From assembly GCA_017508385.1 (NCBI GenBank), contig JAFVZB010000045.1, positions 1 through 52,189 on the forward strand: a stretch of DNA of 52,189 nt, written 5' to 3'. The notes under the pieces were generated by a model. That model was not told where the DNA came from and did not search any database. It saw only the letters and a program-made list of their open reading frames with translations. Numbering within the stretch: the first letter of the stretch is position 1; every line of letters begins with the position of its first letter. Position numbers and translations under genes: made by a program. The stretch comes from Lentisphaeria bacterium (GTDB lineage Bacteria > Verrucomicrobiota > Lentisphaeria > Victivallales > Victivallaceae). Of the stretch, positions 31,624 to 41,000 are shown in pieces.

Positions 31624-33165
31624 TTACGCCCTCCGCAGTTTGCCGGTTATTTTGGAGATGATTTTTCTTGCTCTCACTTTTTCGGCATGGTCAAACATCA
31701 TAAAGTAGAGAGCAGGGAAATAGATGAGCACACCGGAAATACCTGCCAGCGCCAACAGGAAAAACTCGTTTATCTGACCGCGCAGGAAATAGTATTGCCA
31801 GTAACAGACCATTCCGGTTGCCATAGCCAGAAGAGCAGGTTCAAACAGCGAGTAGAGCAAAAAGAAACGGAACTTCATCTTGGTACGTTTGATGAGATGA
31901 GGAACAATAAAACCGGCTGTTCCGATCAGCTTGGTGACGATCATCGCTCCGACAACGATCAGCTCATGCGGTTTTATCAGCAGTCCTGCAATGGATATGA
32001 CGATAAAAAAGACACTCTCAAAACTCTGCACTTTGGCGAGAAACCTGTGCTCCTCCGCCATGGTGAGGAACTTTTCAGGAATACTGCGGCAGACCAGCAG
32101 AAAGTAAACAAACAGTACCATAAGACGGCAGATGAACGCCGCTTCGGTGCTCTCAACATTAAAGAGCAGCAGGATTATTCTCGGAGCGTAAATCATCACC
32201 ATCACCGTGGCTCCGGCGGCAAAGAAGTTCACCCAGCGGATTGCACGCATCAGAATGCGCGCCAGATGCATGGTGCGGTTGCGGCTGTGGAGAAGTGCGG
32301 ATATCGGAGAGATGTTTTCAACATAGGGCAGTGATATCTGCTGAATGAGAAAAGGAATACGGCTGCCGAGCTGAAAAATTCCCACCGGAGCAAGTCCGCA
32401 GAAGATACTGATCAAAAGAAACATTCCGCGCTCCCATATCATGCGTCCGATGGATATGATATAGACTGCACTTGAGAAGCGGAAAATACCTTTGAACACC
32501 TCTCTGTCAAAGGCAAATCTTATCCGGAACCCGGGAATGCTTTTCCAGACTGCCACCAGCATCGCAAGCTGAGTAGCTCCCATCACCAGCATGACGAAAA
32601 GGAGCAGTTTGAACAATCCCTGACCGAAGGTAAAGATGGCGATGACTCCGGCGAGTTCGAGTATTTTGGATATGATGATCATGTAGTTGCGCAAGTAGAG
32701 CTTCTGCAAACCCACGAGAATTTCAGGAAAAACTCCGAGCGGAAACACCACGGTGGCGGCGAGTCCGCTCAAAATCAACGCTTTGCGGCAGAAGGTGATA
32801 TATTCTATTGTCGCATCGGCGGGCAGGTGGAAGAGCTCACGGATATAATACACTCCGACAAACGTCAGCGGCAGGATGAGCAGTGCCATGCTCACATGGC
32901 TGAAAAAGATACTGGATATGGTATGATTGTATTTTTCGATATCCCTTTTATAAAGCTCAGTAGCAGTTACTTTCTGGGCGGCTACTCCGAAACCGAGGTC
33001 GAGCAGAAGAGCGTAACTGAAAAAGCTCCACAACATGACCCACAATCCGTACTGAGCCTCACCGAGGTGACTGATGAGCCATCGTGTGACAAGGATTCCC
33101 TGTACCAGCCGTACAAACAACGAAAAATAGTTTGTTACGGTATTTTTCAAAAACGGTATCTTCAT
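31624..33165 (-). CDS. Wzx-like polysaccharide flippase
   Basis: A 513-aa inner-membrane protein with about 12-14 hydrophobic helices and the typical MATE/MOP flippase opening (MKIPFLKNTVTNYFSLFVRLVQGILVTRWL). It should move the undecaprenyl-linked repeat unit from cytoplasm to periplasm for Wzy polymerisation. It begins inside the end of the alkaline-phosphatase-like gene (4-nt overlap) and is followed 3 bp later by the STAS gene. Confidence 0.88.
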   Translation of the reverse strand: MKIPFLKNTVTNYFSLFVRLVQGILVTRWLISHLGEAQYGLWVMLWSFFSYALLLDLGFGVAAQKVTATELYKRDIEKYNHTISSIFFSHVSMALLILPLTFVGVYYIRELFHLPADATIEYITFCRKALILSGLAATVVFPLGVFPEILVGLQKLYLRNYMIIISKILELAGVIAIFTFGQGLFKLLLFVMLVMGATQLAMLVAVWKSIPGFRIRFAFDREVFKGIFRFSSAVYIISIGRMIWERGMFLLISIFCGLAPVGIFQLGSRIPFLIQQISLPYVENISPISALLHSRNRTMHLARILMRAIRWVNFFAAGATVMVMIYAPRIILLLFNVESTEAAFICRLMVLFVYFLLVCRSIPEKFLTMAEEHRFLAKVQSFESVFFIVISIAGLLIKPHELIVVGAMIVTKLIGTAGFIVPHLIKRTKMKFRFFLLYSLFEPALLAMATGMVCYWQYYFLRGQINEFFLLALAGISGVLIYFPALYFMMFDHAEKVRARKIISKITGKLRRA

Positions 33166-34310
33166 AATGCTTCGACCCTTTCGACCATAAATTTGAAGTA
33201 ATCAGCGACGTTTTCAATGTATTCCGGCAGCGGTTCATTTGAAAGTATCGCCGCATGAGAGTGTTCGTTTTCAGGAGAAAACCCGTGCATTCCGTTCAAT
33301 GGAGCACTGCCCATATCCGAGGGAACTATCTGTATTCCGGCATCGAGCAAAAATATGGCATCACCGAAAGCCCGGTCGGAGCGGTAAATTCCGTATTTCA
33401 ACTCTTCATCACAACTCAGAAAGTGACCGGGAAATTTGCTCATTATTTTTGAAATCACCTCTTCGGAGCCGTTTTTCAGGTAATAAAATCTCGCCATCGT
33501 GGAGTCAAAACAGGCTCCGTAATCAACACCGAACTCAAGACCGCTCTTTTCGATTTCCCCCATGATATCCACAGCTCCCGCAAGCGGAGTCATGCCGTGG
33601 TCTGAAATAACGGTGAAGTGAACGTTTTCCGCATACTCAAGAGCTTTGTTCCGCAAACTTGATATCGCCTCGGCGATCACCTGCAGTCTCTTTTCGACTG
33701 CTTGAAAATCACCGACTTTGTCGTGAAGTGCTCCATCGAAACTTGCGGTGTAAACGAAGAGAAAGTTTTTGCCGTGTTCAATGGCACGCTCAGCTTCAAG
33801 ATAGTTTTCCCGGTCGCTCAAATGCCAGTCGGATATATGAAAATCGACCTGCTTTGAGCTCAACGTGTCGTGCAGATTGGGGATATTCCCCATTCCGTTG
33901 GCAATAAAGAGGTTCTGCTTTTCGCAGTAGTCCATGAATTTGAGTTTCCACAGCGGCATGCGGTAGAGTTGGAAATACCCGGTGAAGCCGTAGATTTTCT
34001 TCAACAGTTTCGAGAGGTGGTGACGCACCCTGCCGCGGTTCCAGAATGAGTCAGGTTTGAATATCCGTGCAAGGCGTGAAAGCATTTTGAACGGCGAAGA
34101 ATTGGGAGCGAAACGGAACAATCCCAGGTGTCCGTGTTCAGCCGGAGTTTTACCTGAAAGAATGGTCGGTATGGCACTGCTGGAGTAACCGAACTGCATA
34201 GTAACCTTTTTGCGATAGGGCAGGGCGTCGCTCAAAAACAAGTGCTCCTGCACGATCTTCCAGCCGAGGGCATCTATAAAGAGGAATATTTCAATATTTT
34301 TGCGCTTCAT
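33162..34310 (-). CDS. Alkaline-phosphatase-superfamily phosphodiesterase/phosphotransferase
   Basis: A 382-aa protein with the metal-site pattern of the type I phosphodiesterase/alkaline phosphatase superfamily: IFLFIDALGW (first metal Asp), FGYSSSAIPTILSGKTPAEHGH (Ser/Thr nucleophile region), FTVISDHGMTPL (Asp-His) and GMHGFSPENEHSHA near the end. There is no signal peptide or membrane helix, so it probably acts in the cytoplasm on a phosphorylated sugar or lipid-linked intermediate. The exact substrate is unknown. Confidence 0.8.
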   Translation of the reverse strand: MKRKNIEIFLFIDALGWKIVQEHLFLSDALPYRKKVTMQFGYSSSAIPTILSGKTPAEHGHLGLFRFAPNSSPFKMLSRLARIFKPDSFWNRGRVRHHLSKLLKKIYGFTGYFQLYRMPLWKLKFMDYCEKQNLFIANGMGNIPNLHDTLSSKQVDFHISDWHLSDRENYLEAERAIEHGKNFLFVYTASFDGALHDKVGDFQAVEKRLQVIAEAISSLRNKALEYAENVHFTVISDHGMTPLAGAVDIMGEIEKSGLEFGVDYGACFDSTMARFYYLKNGSEEVISKIMSKFPGHFLSCDEELKYGIYRSDRAFGDAIFLLDAGIQIVPSDMGSAPLNGMHGFSPENEHSHAAILSNEPLPEYIENVADYFKFMVERVEAL

Positions 34311-34318
34311 TTTTCACC

Positions 34319-36526
34319 TCATGGCAGTGCCCGGTATCCGGGAAGTTTTCTGAAATCATCCGCAGGATGGAATTTTTTCCACTTCTGTTCGGGCAGATGC
34401 GGTTTTTCGAGCAGATATCCGGTTGTGACCACGGCGGGAGCGATAGTTTCCCAAACGCTGTATTCGCTTGACGGAACGCTCAAAAATTCAAGATTGACGT
34501 GACGACGGAATATCGGCAGCTTGCCGGCAGATTTGCCGTACACCAACTTCACTGCGTTGCGGTCGATTCCGAAAGTGTTTCCGTACGGAGTGATGCCGGG
34601 TACGAACTCACCGATGCCGTCGGCATAGCTTACCAGATCGAGGAATACAGCGGGATATACTCTGCCCAAACCTGAAGTCATGCTTCTGCCGGGCGGATTT
34701 GCTCCGTTGTGAAAATCGTTGGCAAGATAAGCCGCATCGAGATACTTCTCTTTCCCTGTAAGTTTGTGAGCGGCAATCAATGTCAGAGCCCGCCGCAGCG
34801 GATGGTAATTGCCCCACGCCATCGAGTGTACCCATCCTGCGTTGTGAGCGTACCACAAAGTACGGTATGGATAGGCATTTTCCTGCTCAAAAAGCATTTT
34901 ATCAGCATCACGCAGTATGACTTTGCGGTATTCGTCTGCAACAGGACTGCTTAATTCTTCTGCTTCAAAAAGCATTATCCATGTTAAAGGCGACCACTTC
35001 CAGAAATCTTTGCGGAACGCTTCTTCGGCTTCGGCGGAACTGCGGAAAACAATCTGCCGTGCAACATCATGCCCGGTGAGCAAGTACCAGTTGAGCGCAT
35101 ATTTTACGAAATGTTCCTGTGCAAGTTTTGCTTCTTCCCGGTAGTAAATAACTTTTCCGTTGTACTGGAATACCGCTGCATGGCGGTTTTTATCATTCAG
35201 GGCAAACTGCCACGCCTTTTGCGCTGATTTCCAATATTTTTCTGATTCGGCTGAACGATTGGCTTTCTTCAAGGCGAGAGCAAGCGTTGAAGCGGCAGCG
35301 GCATATTCCAAAGAACTGTTGCGTGAAGGTGCTGATACATAATAAGTATGTTTATCTTTGTCGGGCAGACCATCGCCGGGCTGTGGATGACCTGTCGTTT
35401 CAAACCATGTCCCGACTCCGCCATCGGCTTGCTGAACAGCCAGCAGATGTTTCACTCCCCACGCCGCTTCATCGAGGATATCGGGAATACCGTTGCCGCT
35501 TTCCGGAATATTGAGCTGACCGTCAATAAAGTTTTCCGGCTTCATCAGATAGAGCGTTGCCAAGTCGCTCACGATACGCAGATGATAGGGTCTGCGGTCG
35601 TAATCTGCCGCATCGTGCCATCCACCCGGAGCTGATACAGGCTCATTTTTGTAGGGCGGATTTTGTTTGATAAGCTCAAAGTGTTTAACGTCGATGCGGT
35701 TGCCTTTGCGGTCGAAGAAACCGAACTCTTTCTCACCTTTGCCTTTGCGGTAGTGTTCAGCATTGCCGGGGAAACGCCCCCGGATAACGGTCGGATGGCA
35801 CGCAGGAGCTGTCCACGCAGTAAACGGTTGCGCCTTGGCAATACCGCACCGTTTGTGATAGAGCCCTCTTGCGTGGATATAAAACGCTTCGGAAATCGCC
35901 TTGCTGCCGATGGCAAAATCCATGCTTCTGCCGACTCCGGAAACGTAAAGATAATAAGTTCCCGGAGTGTTGAATTTGGAATAATCAAGCTCAAGCACCT
36001 CTTCACCGCTGAACGGAATCTCATTCTGATATTCAGGGTCACTCTTGCGCAAACGCAGAGTATTTTCATAGACACATTTATTATCTGCTGCTCTGCGGAG
36101 CTCAAAAGTTTTGCCGTCAAGATGTTTTAACGGCAGAGCTCCGAGAGTTCCCAGCCAAGCTCCGATGTAGGCGTATTTTTTCTTTTGAGCTGCTCCGTTG
36201 CCGACCTGATTGAGCTTGAAAACAGTGCTCGCTTTTTCGGCATCGTATTGCAGAGTCATACCGGAAATATCAACTTTTTCTTTGTGTTTCAGCGGTTTGT
36301 CAAATACAATATAGCTGAAAAAAGTTATATCCGGCTTGCGCAAAATTTTGCCCTGCTTATCCCGTAAAAGCGCATTCTCTTTTTTCCAGCTGCCCATTTT
36401 TTTTATACTGCGGGACGTGTATTTATATGGTTTCGGATTTTTCAACACCAGAACCTGCGGAGTGAGAAACTCATAATCAGCCGCCATACCCGGAAGAGAA
36501 AGAAGCAGTAAAAACAGAATCTTCAT
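34319..36526 (-). CDS. Secreted glycoside hydrolase family 9 enzyme
   Basis: A 735-aa protein with a signal peptide (MKILFLLLLSLPGMAA). It has an N-terminal Ig-like/CelD_N-type region (to about residue 240) and a GH9 (alpha/alpha)6 domain. The GH9 signature is clear: GGWHDAADYDRR with the catalytic Asp pair region, GNGIPDILDEAAWGVKHLL, and the C-terminal acid in SSEYSVWETIAPAVVTTGYLL. GH9 enzymes cleave beta-glucans and related polymers. Inside an EPS operon it is likely to trim or release the exported polysaccharide. The start at 36526 is set by the ATGA overlap with the polymerase gene. Confidence 0.9.
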   Translation of the reverse strand: MKILFLLLLSLPGMAADYEFLTPQVLVLKNPKPYKYTSRSIKKMGSWKKENALLRDKQGKILRKPDITFFSYIVFDKPLKHKEKVDISGMTLQYDAEKASTVFKLNQVGNGAAQKKKYAYIGAWLGTLGALPLKHLDGKTFELRRAADNKCVYENTLRLRKSDPEYQNEIPFSGEEVLELDYSKFNTPGTYYLYVSGVGRSMDFAIGSKAISEAFYIHARGLYHKRCGIAKAQPFTAWTAPACHPTVIRGRFPGNAEHYRKGKGEKEFGFFDRKGNRIDVKHFELIKQNPPYKNEPVSAPGGWHDAADYDRRPYHLRIVSDLATLYLMKPENFIDGQLNIPESGNGIPDILDEAAWGVKHLLAVQQADGGVGTWFETTGHPQPGDGLPDKDKHTYYVSAPSRNSSLEYAAAASTLALALKKANRSAESEKYWKSAQKAWQFALNDKNRHAAVFQYNGKVIYYREEAKLAQEHFVKYALNWYLLTGHDVARQIVFRSSAEAEEAFRKDFWKWSPLTWIMLFEAEELSSPVADEYRKVILRDADKMLFEQENAYPYRTLWYAHNAGWVHSMAWGNYHPLRRALTLIAAHKLTGKEKYLDAAYLANDFHNGANPPGRSMTSGLGRVYPAVFLDLVSYADGIGEFVPGITPYGNTFGIDRNAVKLVYGKSAGKLPIFRRHVNLEFLSVPSSEYSVWETIAPAVVTTGYLLEKPHLPEQKWKKFHPADDFRKLPGYRALP

Positions 36527-37851
36527 GCTTTGACCTCCGCCTGACCTGATGCAAATTTCTGAGCGTATTTGTAAAGAATACTCAATGCGGCAAAGAGTAT
36601 CATCATCTGAATGAAGTTTACCTGCTGTTTCATCACCCACTCAAGAGTGGACTGCAAATATATGGCGGTCAAGCCTCCGACAATTCCTGCAGGAATATAA
36701 AACAATCCGGTGCGGCGCAACTGTTTCACCAGCTTGCAGGCAATCACATAATAGTACCCCAGCCACGCCAGAAACGCCGCCAGGGCAAAAAAACCGCACT
36801 CGGCTCCGACGAGAAGATAACTTGTTTCCACGATACCCTCTTTGAAATCTTTGGCAATACGTTTGTTGCCGTAACGGTATTCGCAGTAGGGGTACGGAGG
36901 ATTTATTTTTATTCCCCAGTTGTTCAAACCGACTCCGGCAAATGGTTTGTCTTTCATCATGTTCCACGCCGAAGCGGCAAGAAACTGACGGGTCATGAGC
37001 GACTCCTTGGGAGCATTTTCAAAACGCCTGATGATGTTTGGCAGAAGCAGCAGAGCTCCGAAGAAACAGACGAGAAATATCGGCAGCAGGATTTGTATTT
37101 TGCGCATGTGGAACTGGTAACGCAGCGAAAGCAACGCCGTGATGGCGCATCCGAATGGCAGACAGACCATAGCTCCTCTGGAGTATGTGCGCATACACGC
37201 TGCCGAGGCGACCAGAAAGAAAGCGGCAAACAGGAAACGTTTCCACCCCTTGTTGCGGTTGAAGTAGTAGGCGAAAAAAATCGGAGCAACCAGATTCATA
37301 TACATTCCCATGCTGTTCTGGTGCGGAAAAAGTCCGTTAGCCTGATGTATTCCGCGGATATGCTGAAAGACAACAGAACAAAAGGTCACTGCGGCAACGA
37401 TTCCGAACCCGGTCATCACGGTATTGAAGTCACGGGTGTAGTACAAATAGTAGTAGGTGCAGAGAAAGACGATATACATCATTATCATCTTCCACAGCTC
37501 AAACCATGAATACAAGGTGTTGTCAGCATTGATAAGTGACGGAATGCACAGCAGAAAATAGACCAGATATATCCTGCTGCCCCGGTCGGGAAGAATCGGC
37601 TTTCTGCGGTAGAGTATCACCATGCCGATAAGCATGGCAAGTGCGACAAGATAAACCAGCGAGACCTCCATTCCCCGGGAGGTCCCACGATAGGTCTCGT
37701 GTGAAAAAAAGTTTATCGATACCTGATTGAACATCATCACCGGAAGCAGTACCGCCAGAAATGCATAGCGCATATACTTACGGTTCAATGTAAGTATATA
37801 TCCGAGCGGAAGTACTCCTGCAAATGCGATGAGAAAAATCAGGTATTTCAT
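36523..37851 (-). CDS. Wzy/O-antigen-ligase-family polymerase
   Basis: A 442-aa membrane protein with about 11-12 helices and a periplasmic loop typical of the Wzy_C/O-antigen ligase family (AWNMMKDKPFAGVGLNNWG, then ETSYLLVGAECGFFAL). Conserved Arg residues lie in the preceding loop (RTYSRGAMV). It probably polymerises the repeat units delivered by the flippase. It lies between wza-like and GH9 genes; the gap to the wza-like stop is 8 bp. Confidence 0.87.
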   Translation of the reverse strand: MKYLIFLIAFAGVLPLGYILTLNRKYMRYAFLAVLLPVMMFNQVSINFFSHETYRGTSRGMEVSLVYLVALAMLIGMVILYRRKPILPDRGSRIYLVYFLLCIPSLINADNTLYSWFELWKMIMMYIVFLCTYYYLYYTRDFNTVMTGFGIVAAVTFCSVVFQHIRGIHQANGLFPHQNSMGMYMNLVAPIFFAYYFNRNKGWKRFLFAAFFLVASAACMRTYSRGAMVCLPFGCAITALLSLRYQFHMRKIQILLPIFLVCFFGALLLLPNIIRRFENAPKESLMTRQFLAASAWNMMKDKPFAGVGLNNWGIKINPPYPYCEYRYGNKRIAKDFKEGIVETSYLLVGAECGFFALAAFLAWLGYYYVIACKLVKQLRRTGLFYIPAGIVGGLTAIYLQSTLEWVMKQQVNFIQMMILFAALSILYKYAQKFASGQAEVKA

Positions 37852-37859
37852 ATTTCAGC

Positions 37860-38909
37860 TTACTGGATGAAGTTCAGAGCAGGGAACGTGAAGGTGCTCA
37901 GGAATTGTGCCGAGGGCAGAAGTTTGCGGATAAAGACGTTGTATTCCGAAATGTTGTCGTGCGGAATATATACCACATCTCCCGGCTGCAGCCTGACATT
38001 GGCGCAGCGGCCCTGCAGTATTCCGTCAACATCGATGCGGTAGAATCTGGGATTATCCATTCCGCCGCGGATGATGACTCCGTACTGCCAGTACTGCTCT
38101 TTGAGTCCGAGTCCTGAAGAGATGAGTTCGAGGACTCCGAGATTCTGATCCCACAATCTCTTGTGCGGTCTGTTGATGCTGCCGATAATGCTGCACATCG
38201 CCTCAGAGCGGACAGCTATATAAATGTAGTCGCCTTTTTTCAGCTTAACATTGTGCCAGCGGTCACCTTTTTCGATGGCGAGAGAAAAATTGACCGGCAG
38301 AATCTTGCCGTTGCGCACGATGATACTGTTCTGGTAATCAGCGGCATCGAGCATCTGGTCATCGAAGTCACGCACGGCGGAACCGCCCGCTTTGGCGAAG
38401 AGGTCGGCAAGACGCATACCGTTGGATATCACAAACATACCCGGATTGTTGACCGCTCCTGAAATGGTGGCAGTCTGACTTCTCACATCGATGGCAAAGA
38501 CACCGAGTTCGGGATTTTTGATGTACCGGGCATAGATTTTTTTGATTTTTTCACTGGCTTCTTCCAGCGTGAGACCGGCGACCTGAACCTGACCTGCGAA
38601 CATCACGCCGATGGCTCCGTCGGGAGTCACGAGCGACTCCATTATCAGATCGGGATGATTGTAAACTCTGATACTTATTTTATCACCGGCATTGATGCGG
38701 TACACCGGCTCTTTCTGGGCGTCGAGCTGTTTGAGGAACTCGAGCTGGCGGCGTTTATCCTCATCGGTCAATCCAGATTGATCAACGACTCCGCTCGGCA
38801 GATTGTTGATATCGGGAAAACGGTCAAAGTTGCCGGTGTAACGGTCATAGCATCCGCAGAGGAGGCAGACAAAAGAGAGCAGAGTCAATAAATATAAATG
38901 TTTTTTCAT
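37860..38909 (-). CDS. Wza-like polysaccharide export outer-membrane lipoprotein
   Basis: A 349-aa lipoprotein (signal MKKHLYLLTLLSFVCLLCGC; modified Cys at residue 20). The polysaccharide export domain reads YRINAGDKISIRVYNHPDLIMESLVTPDGAIGV. It is followed by soluble ligand-binding (SLBB) segments (VRSQTATISGAVNNPGMFVI, CSIIGSINRPHKRLWD, RLQPGDVVYIP). It should form the outer-membrane exit channel. The start shares one base with the stop of the Wzc-like gene (TGATG). Confidence 0.92.
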   Translation of the reverse strand: MKKHLYLLTLLSFVCLLCGCYDRYTGNFDRFPDINNLPSGVVDQSGLTDEDKRRQLEFLKQLDAQKEPVYRINAGDKISIRVYNHPDLIMESLVTPDGAIGVMFAGQVQVAGLTLEEASEKIKKIYARYIKNPELGVFAIDVRSQTATISGAVNNPGMFVISNGMRLADLFAKAGGSAVRDFDDQMLDAADYQNSIIVRNGKILPVNFSLAIEKGDRWHNVKLKKGDYIYIAVRSEAMCSIIGSINRPHKRLWDQNLGVLELISSGLGLKEQYWQYGVIIRGGMDNPRFYRIDVDGILQGRCANVRLQPGDVVYIPHDNISEYNVFIRKLLPSAQFLSTFTFPALNFIQ

Positions 38910-40990
38910 CAGATGTAATCTCCTGAAATAATTTTTTCCACGTCAGTAACTCCGGTCAGAATGGCGTACACTTTGTGCGCCTCATCGTGCAGTTTCAGCA
39001 CCCGGCGCAATACGCTGCGCGGAGTCTGCCGTTTGCCGATGTAAAGCAGTGTGGCATCGCAGATATCATGAAGCTGCCTCACCAGAATACACGACGCATC
39101 AAAAGGTTTTTCTCTGGATATACGGATGAGCTGATAGTGCTTTTTGAGCTCATTGACCATATTGTAGAGCGCACTTATCTCATCAGGCTCGAGCACCGAG
39201 AGACTGCGGACAGGGAAAAATACAAATCCGTAACCGTAGCCGTAACCCTTGCCGTCTCCTGAAGAAAATCCATGCATGTACTCAATGTTGTGCTGAATGC
39301 TTTTCTCGGTGTAATTCACTCCGGCGTTGCCGTTGTCGGAGTAGTAAAAATTGCCGATTTTCTGCATGTCGGAACAAATTCTTTCAACATCGTACTCAGG
39401 AATGAGCCGCACCAGAACCGTGTTGCGCTTGGCTTTGGTGAAGAGCTCGTCGAACATCACCGAACTCAGGAACGAACCGTCGAGAGAACACGAAAAGATG
39501 GTGCGGGTGTTTTTGAGTTTGAGAAGAAAGCGGTAGAACATCTCGTTGTTGATGACTTTGCGCTGTTCATCACTGAAATTGGCTTTTTCATGCGGAATAA
39601 CTCCGACAGTATCAAAGAAATCCTTGTGGAACACCGCCTCTTCGATACCGCTGAACTTGCCGCAGATGATATCGTACGTAACTATCGCCGTGGCGTATAA
39701 ACCGCAAACAAAAATTCCTCCGATGAGGATGAGCGCAAGCACTTTCACCGGAAACATCGGGAAAGCCTTTGTACTCACCACCCGCTCGTTTACGATTATA
39801 TCATTGGGAACATGGGCGATATTGCTGCGTACCCGGGTCAGCTCCTCAAGCAGAAGAGAGACGTTTTTCTTGGCTGTTCCCATAAGCTGTTCGATACTGT
39901 CGTGTTCCGGAATCATGTGCTGGAGTTTATGCTCTTTTTCTCTGACCATGGCTATCTCAGCCTGAAGGGACTTCATACTCATTTCAAGCTGATGCAGAGT
40001 GACCTCGGCTTCATTGTAACGGTTGATGATTCCGTCTATTCCCAGAAGCATGTTTTCATCGAAACGGACGATGTTGTTTTTGACTTTGAATGCCTCAAAC
40101 TCACTTTTGAGAGTTTCGTATGCACTCATAGACTCAATATATCGGGGATTGCGCTCGGCAAACATCAGCTTCGCCTTTTCGTACTCTCTTGACGCTTTGC
40201 GCAAATCACGGATGTATTCAAGCAGACGGGCACGGTGCAGGATGACGTTTTCAGGAATTACTTTGTAATTTTTCTCTGCAACTTTGAAGCGGTGCCTGGC
40301 ATCTTTGAGCTTGATATTCAACTCAGAGAGAGCGGCATTCTGCTCGCCCTGGATTTTCTTGACCGTCTCCATTTCCTCTTTCGGATGGATTATTCCATAC
40401 TTGCGGTGCAGTCCGTGCAGTTTTTCGATCAAACTGTTGTGGTAGTTCTGAATTTCAACCATTCTGCGCTCACGGGAGTTGAGAAAAGCTCTCAGTTCTG
40501 CGGTGCGGTACTCCTCGTAGTTGCGGATTCCGATTGCGACAAATGTGTTGACCAGCTGTCGGACATATTCGTCACTGTCTCCGGTTCCGGTAATGACAAA
40601 CATATCGTTGTGGTCACGCAGCAGTTTGACCTCGATGCACTGCTTGAGGACGCTTTTCTGCTTTTCGTTCAAATGCAGCTCTTTTACCAGCTGATGAAAT
40701 ATCTGCTGACGGGAAAATACTCCGAGCACATGATTTATACTCAGCGGCTTTACCTCTTCGCTTGCTCTCGGAGTGTAAAAGCAAGTCACACTTCCCTCAT
40801 ATTTTCGGTGGGAGGTACTGAATTGTATCACCCTCAAACATATTCCGGCAATGATGGTCACAATGAAAACAGTGATGATGCTCCACTTGAATTTCATCAA
40901 AGTAAAGAGAACCAGCTTCTGATACATCTGCAATTTCTGCATCTGCCTGGTCTCTGCCTGTACGTTCAATTCGTTATCCAATGTATCCAT
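38909..40990 (-). CDS. Wzc-like chain-length/export co-polymerase with degenerate kinase domain
   Basis: A 693-aa inner-membrane protein. It has a first helix near residues 36-56, a large periplasmic Wzz/GNVR-type coiled-coil region (about 60-400) and a second helix near residues 412-435. The cytoplasmic part sits where a BY-kinase would be. However, the P-loop GxxGxGK[ST] is replaced by CSLDGSFLSS and no Walker A'/B pair is evident. The C-terminal Tyr cluster is also missing. It carries a GYGYGYGF run at about residues 581-588. It likely works as a structural co-polymerase without autokinase activity. Confidence 0.85.
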   Translation of the reverse strand: MDTLDNELNVQAETRQMQKLQMYQKLVLFTLMKFKWSIITVFIVTIIAGICLRVIQFSTSHRKYEGSVTCFYTPRASEEVKPLSINHVLGVFSRQQIFHQLVKELHLNEKQKSVLKQCIEVKLLRDHNDMFVITGTGDSDEYVRQLVNTFVAIGIRNYEEYRTAELRAFLNSRERRMVEIQNYHNSLIEKLHGLHRKYGIIHPKEEMETVKKIQGEQNAALSELNIKLKDARHRFKVAEKNYKVIPENVILHRARLLEYIRDLRKASREYEKAKLMFAERNPRYIESMSAYETLKSEFEAFKVKNNIVRFDENMLLGIDGIINRYNEAEVTLHQLEMSMKSLQAEIAMVREKEHKLQHMIPEHDSIEQLMGTAKKNVSLLLEELTRVRSNIAHVPNDIIVNERVVSTKAFPMFPVKVLALILIGGIFVCGLYATAIVTYDIICGKFSGIEEAVFHKDFFDTVGVIPHEKANFSDEQRKVINNEMFYRFLLKLKNTRTIFSCSLDGSFLSSVMFDELFTKAKRNTVLVRLIPEYDVERICSDMQKIGNFYYSDNGNAGVNYTEKSIQHNIEYMHGFSSGDGKGYGYGYGFVFFPVRSLSVLEPDEISALYNMVNELKKHYQLIRISREKPFDASCILVRQLHDICDATLLYIGKRQTPRSVLRRVLKLHDEAHKVYAILTGVTDVEKIISGDYI

Positions 40991-41000
40991 AATACTCCTT

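Noticed and set aside
31216..32334. 372-codon rightward frame
   Set aside because: It is antisense to the flippase and STAS genes; His/Gln-rich composition is what the reverse of membrane-protein codons gives.
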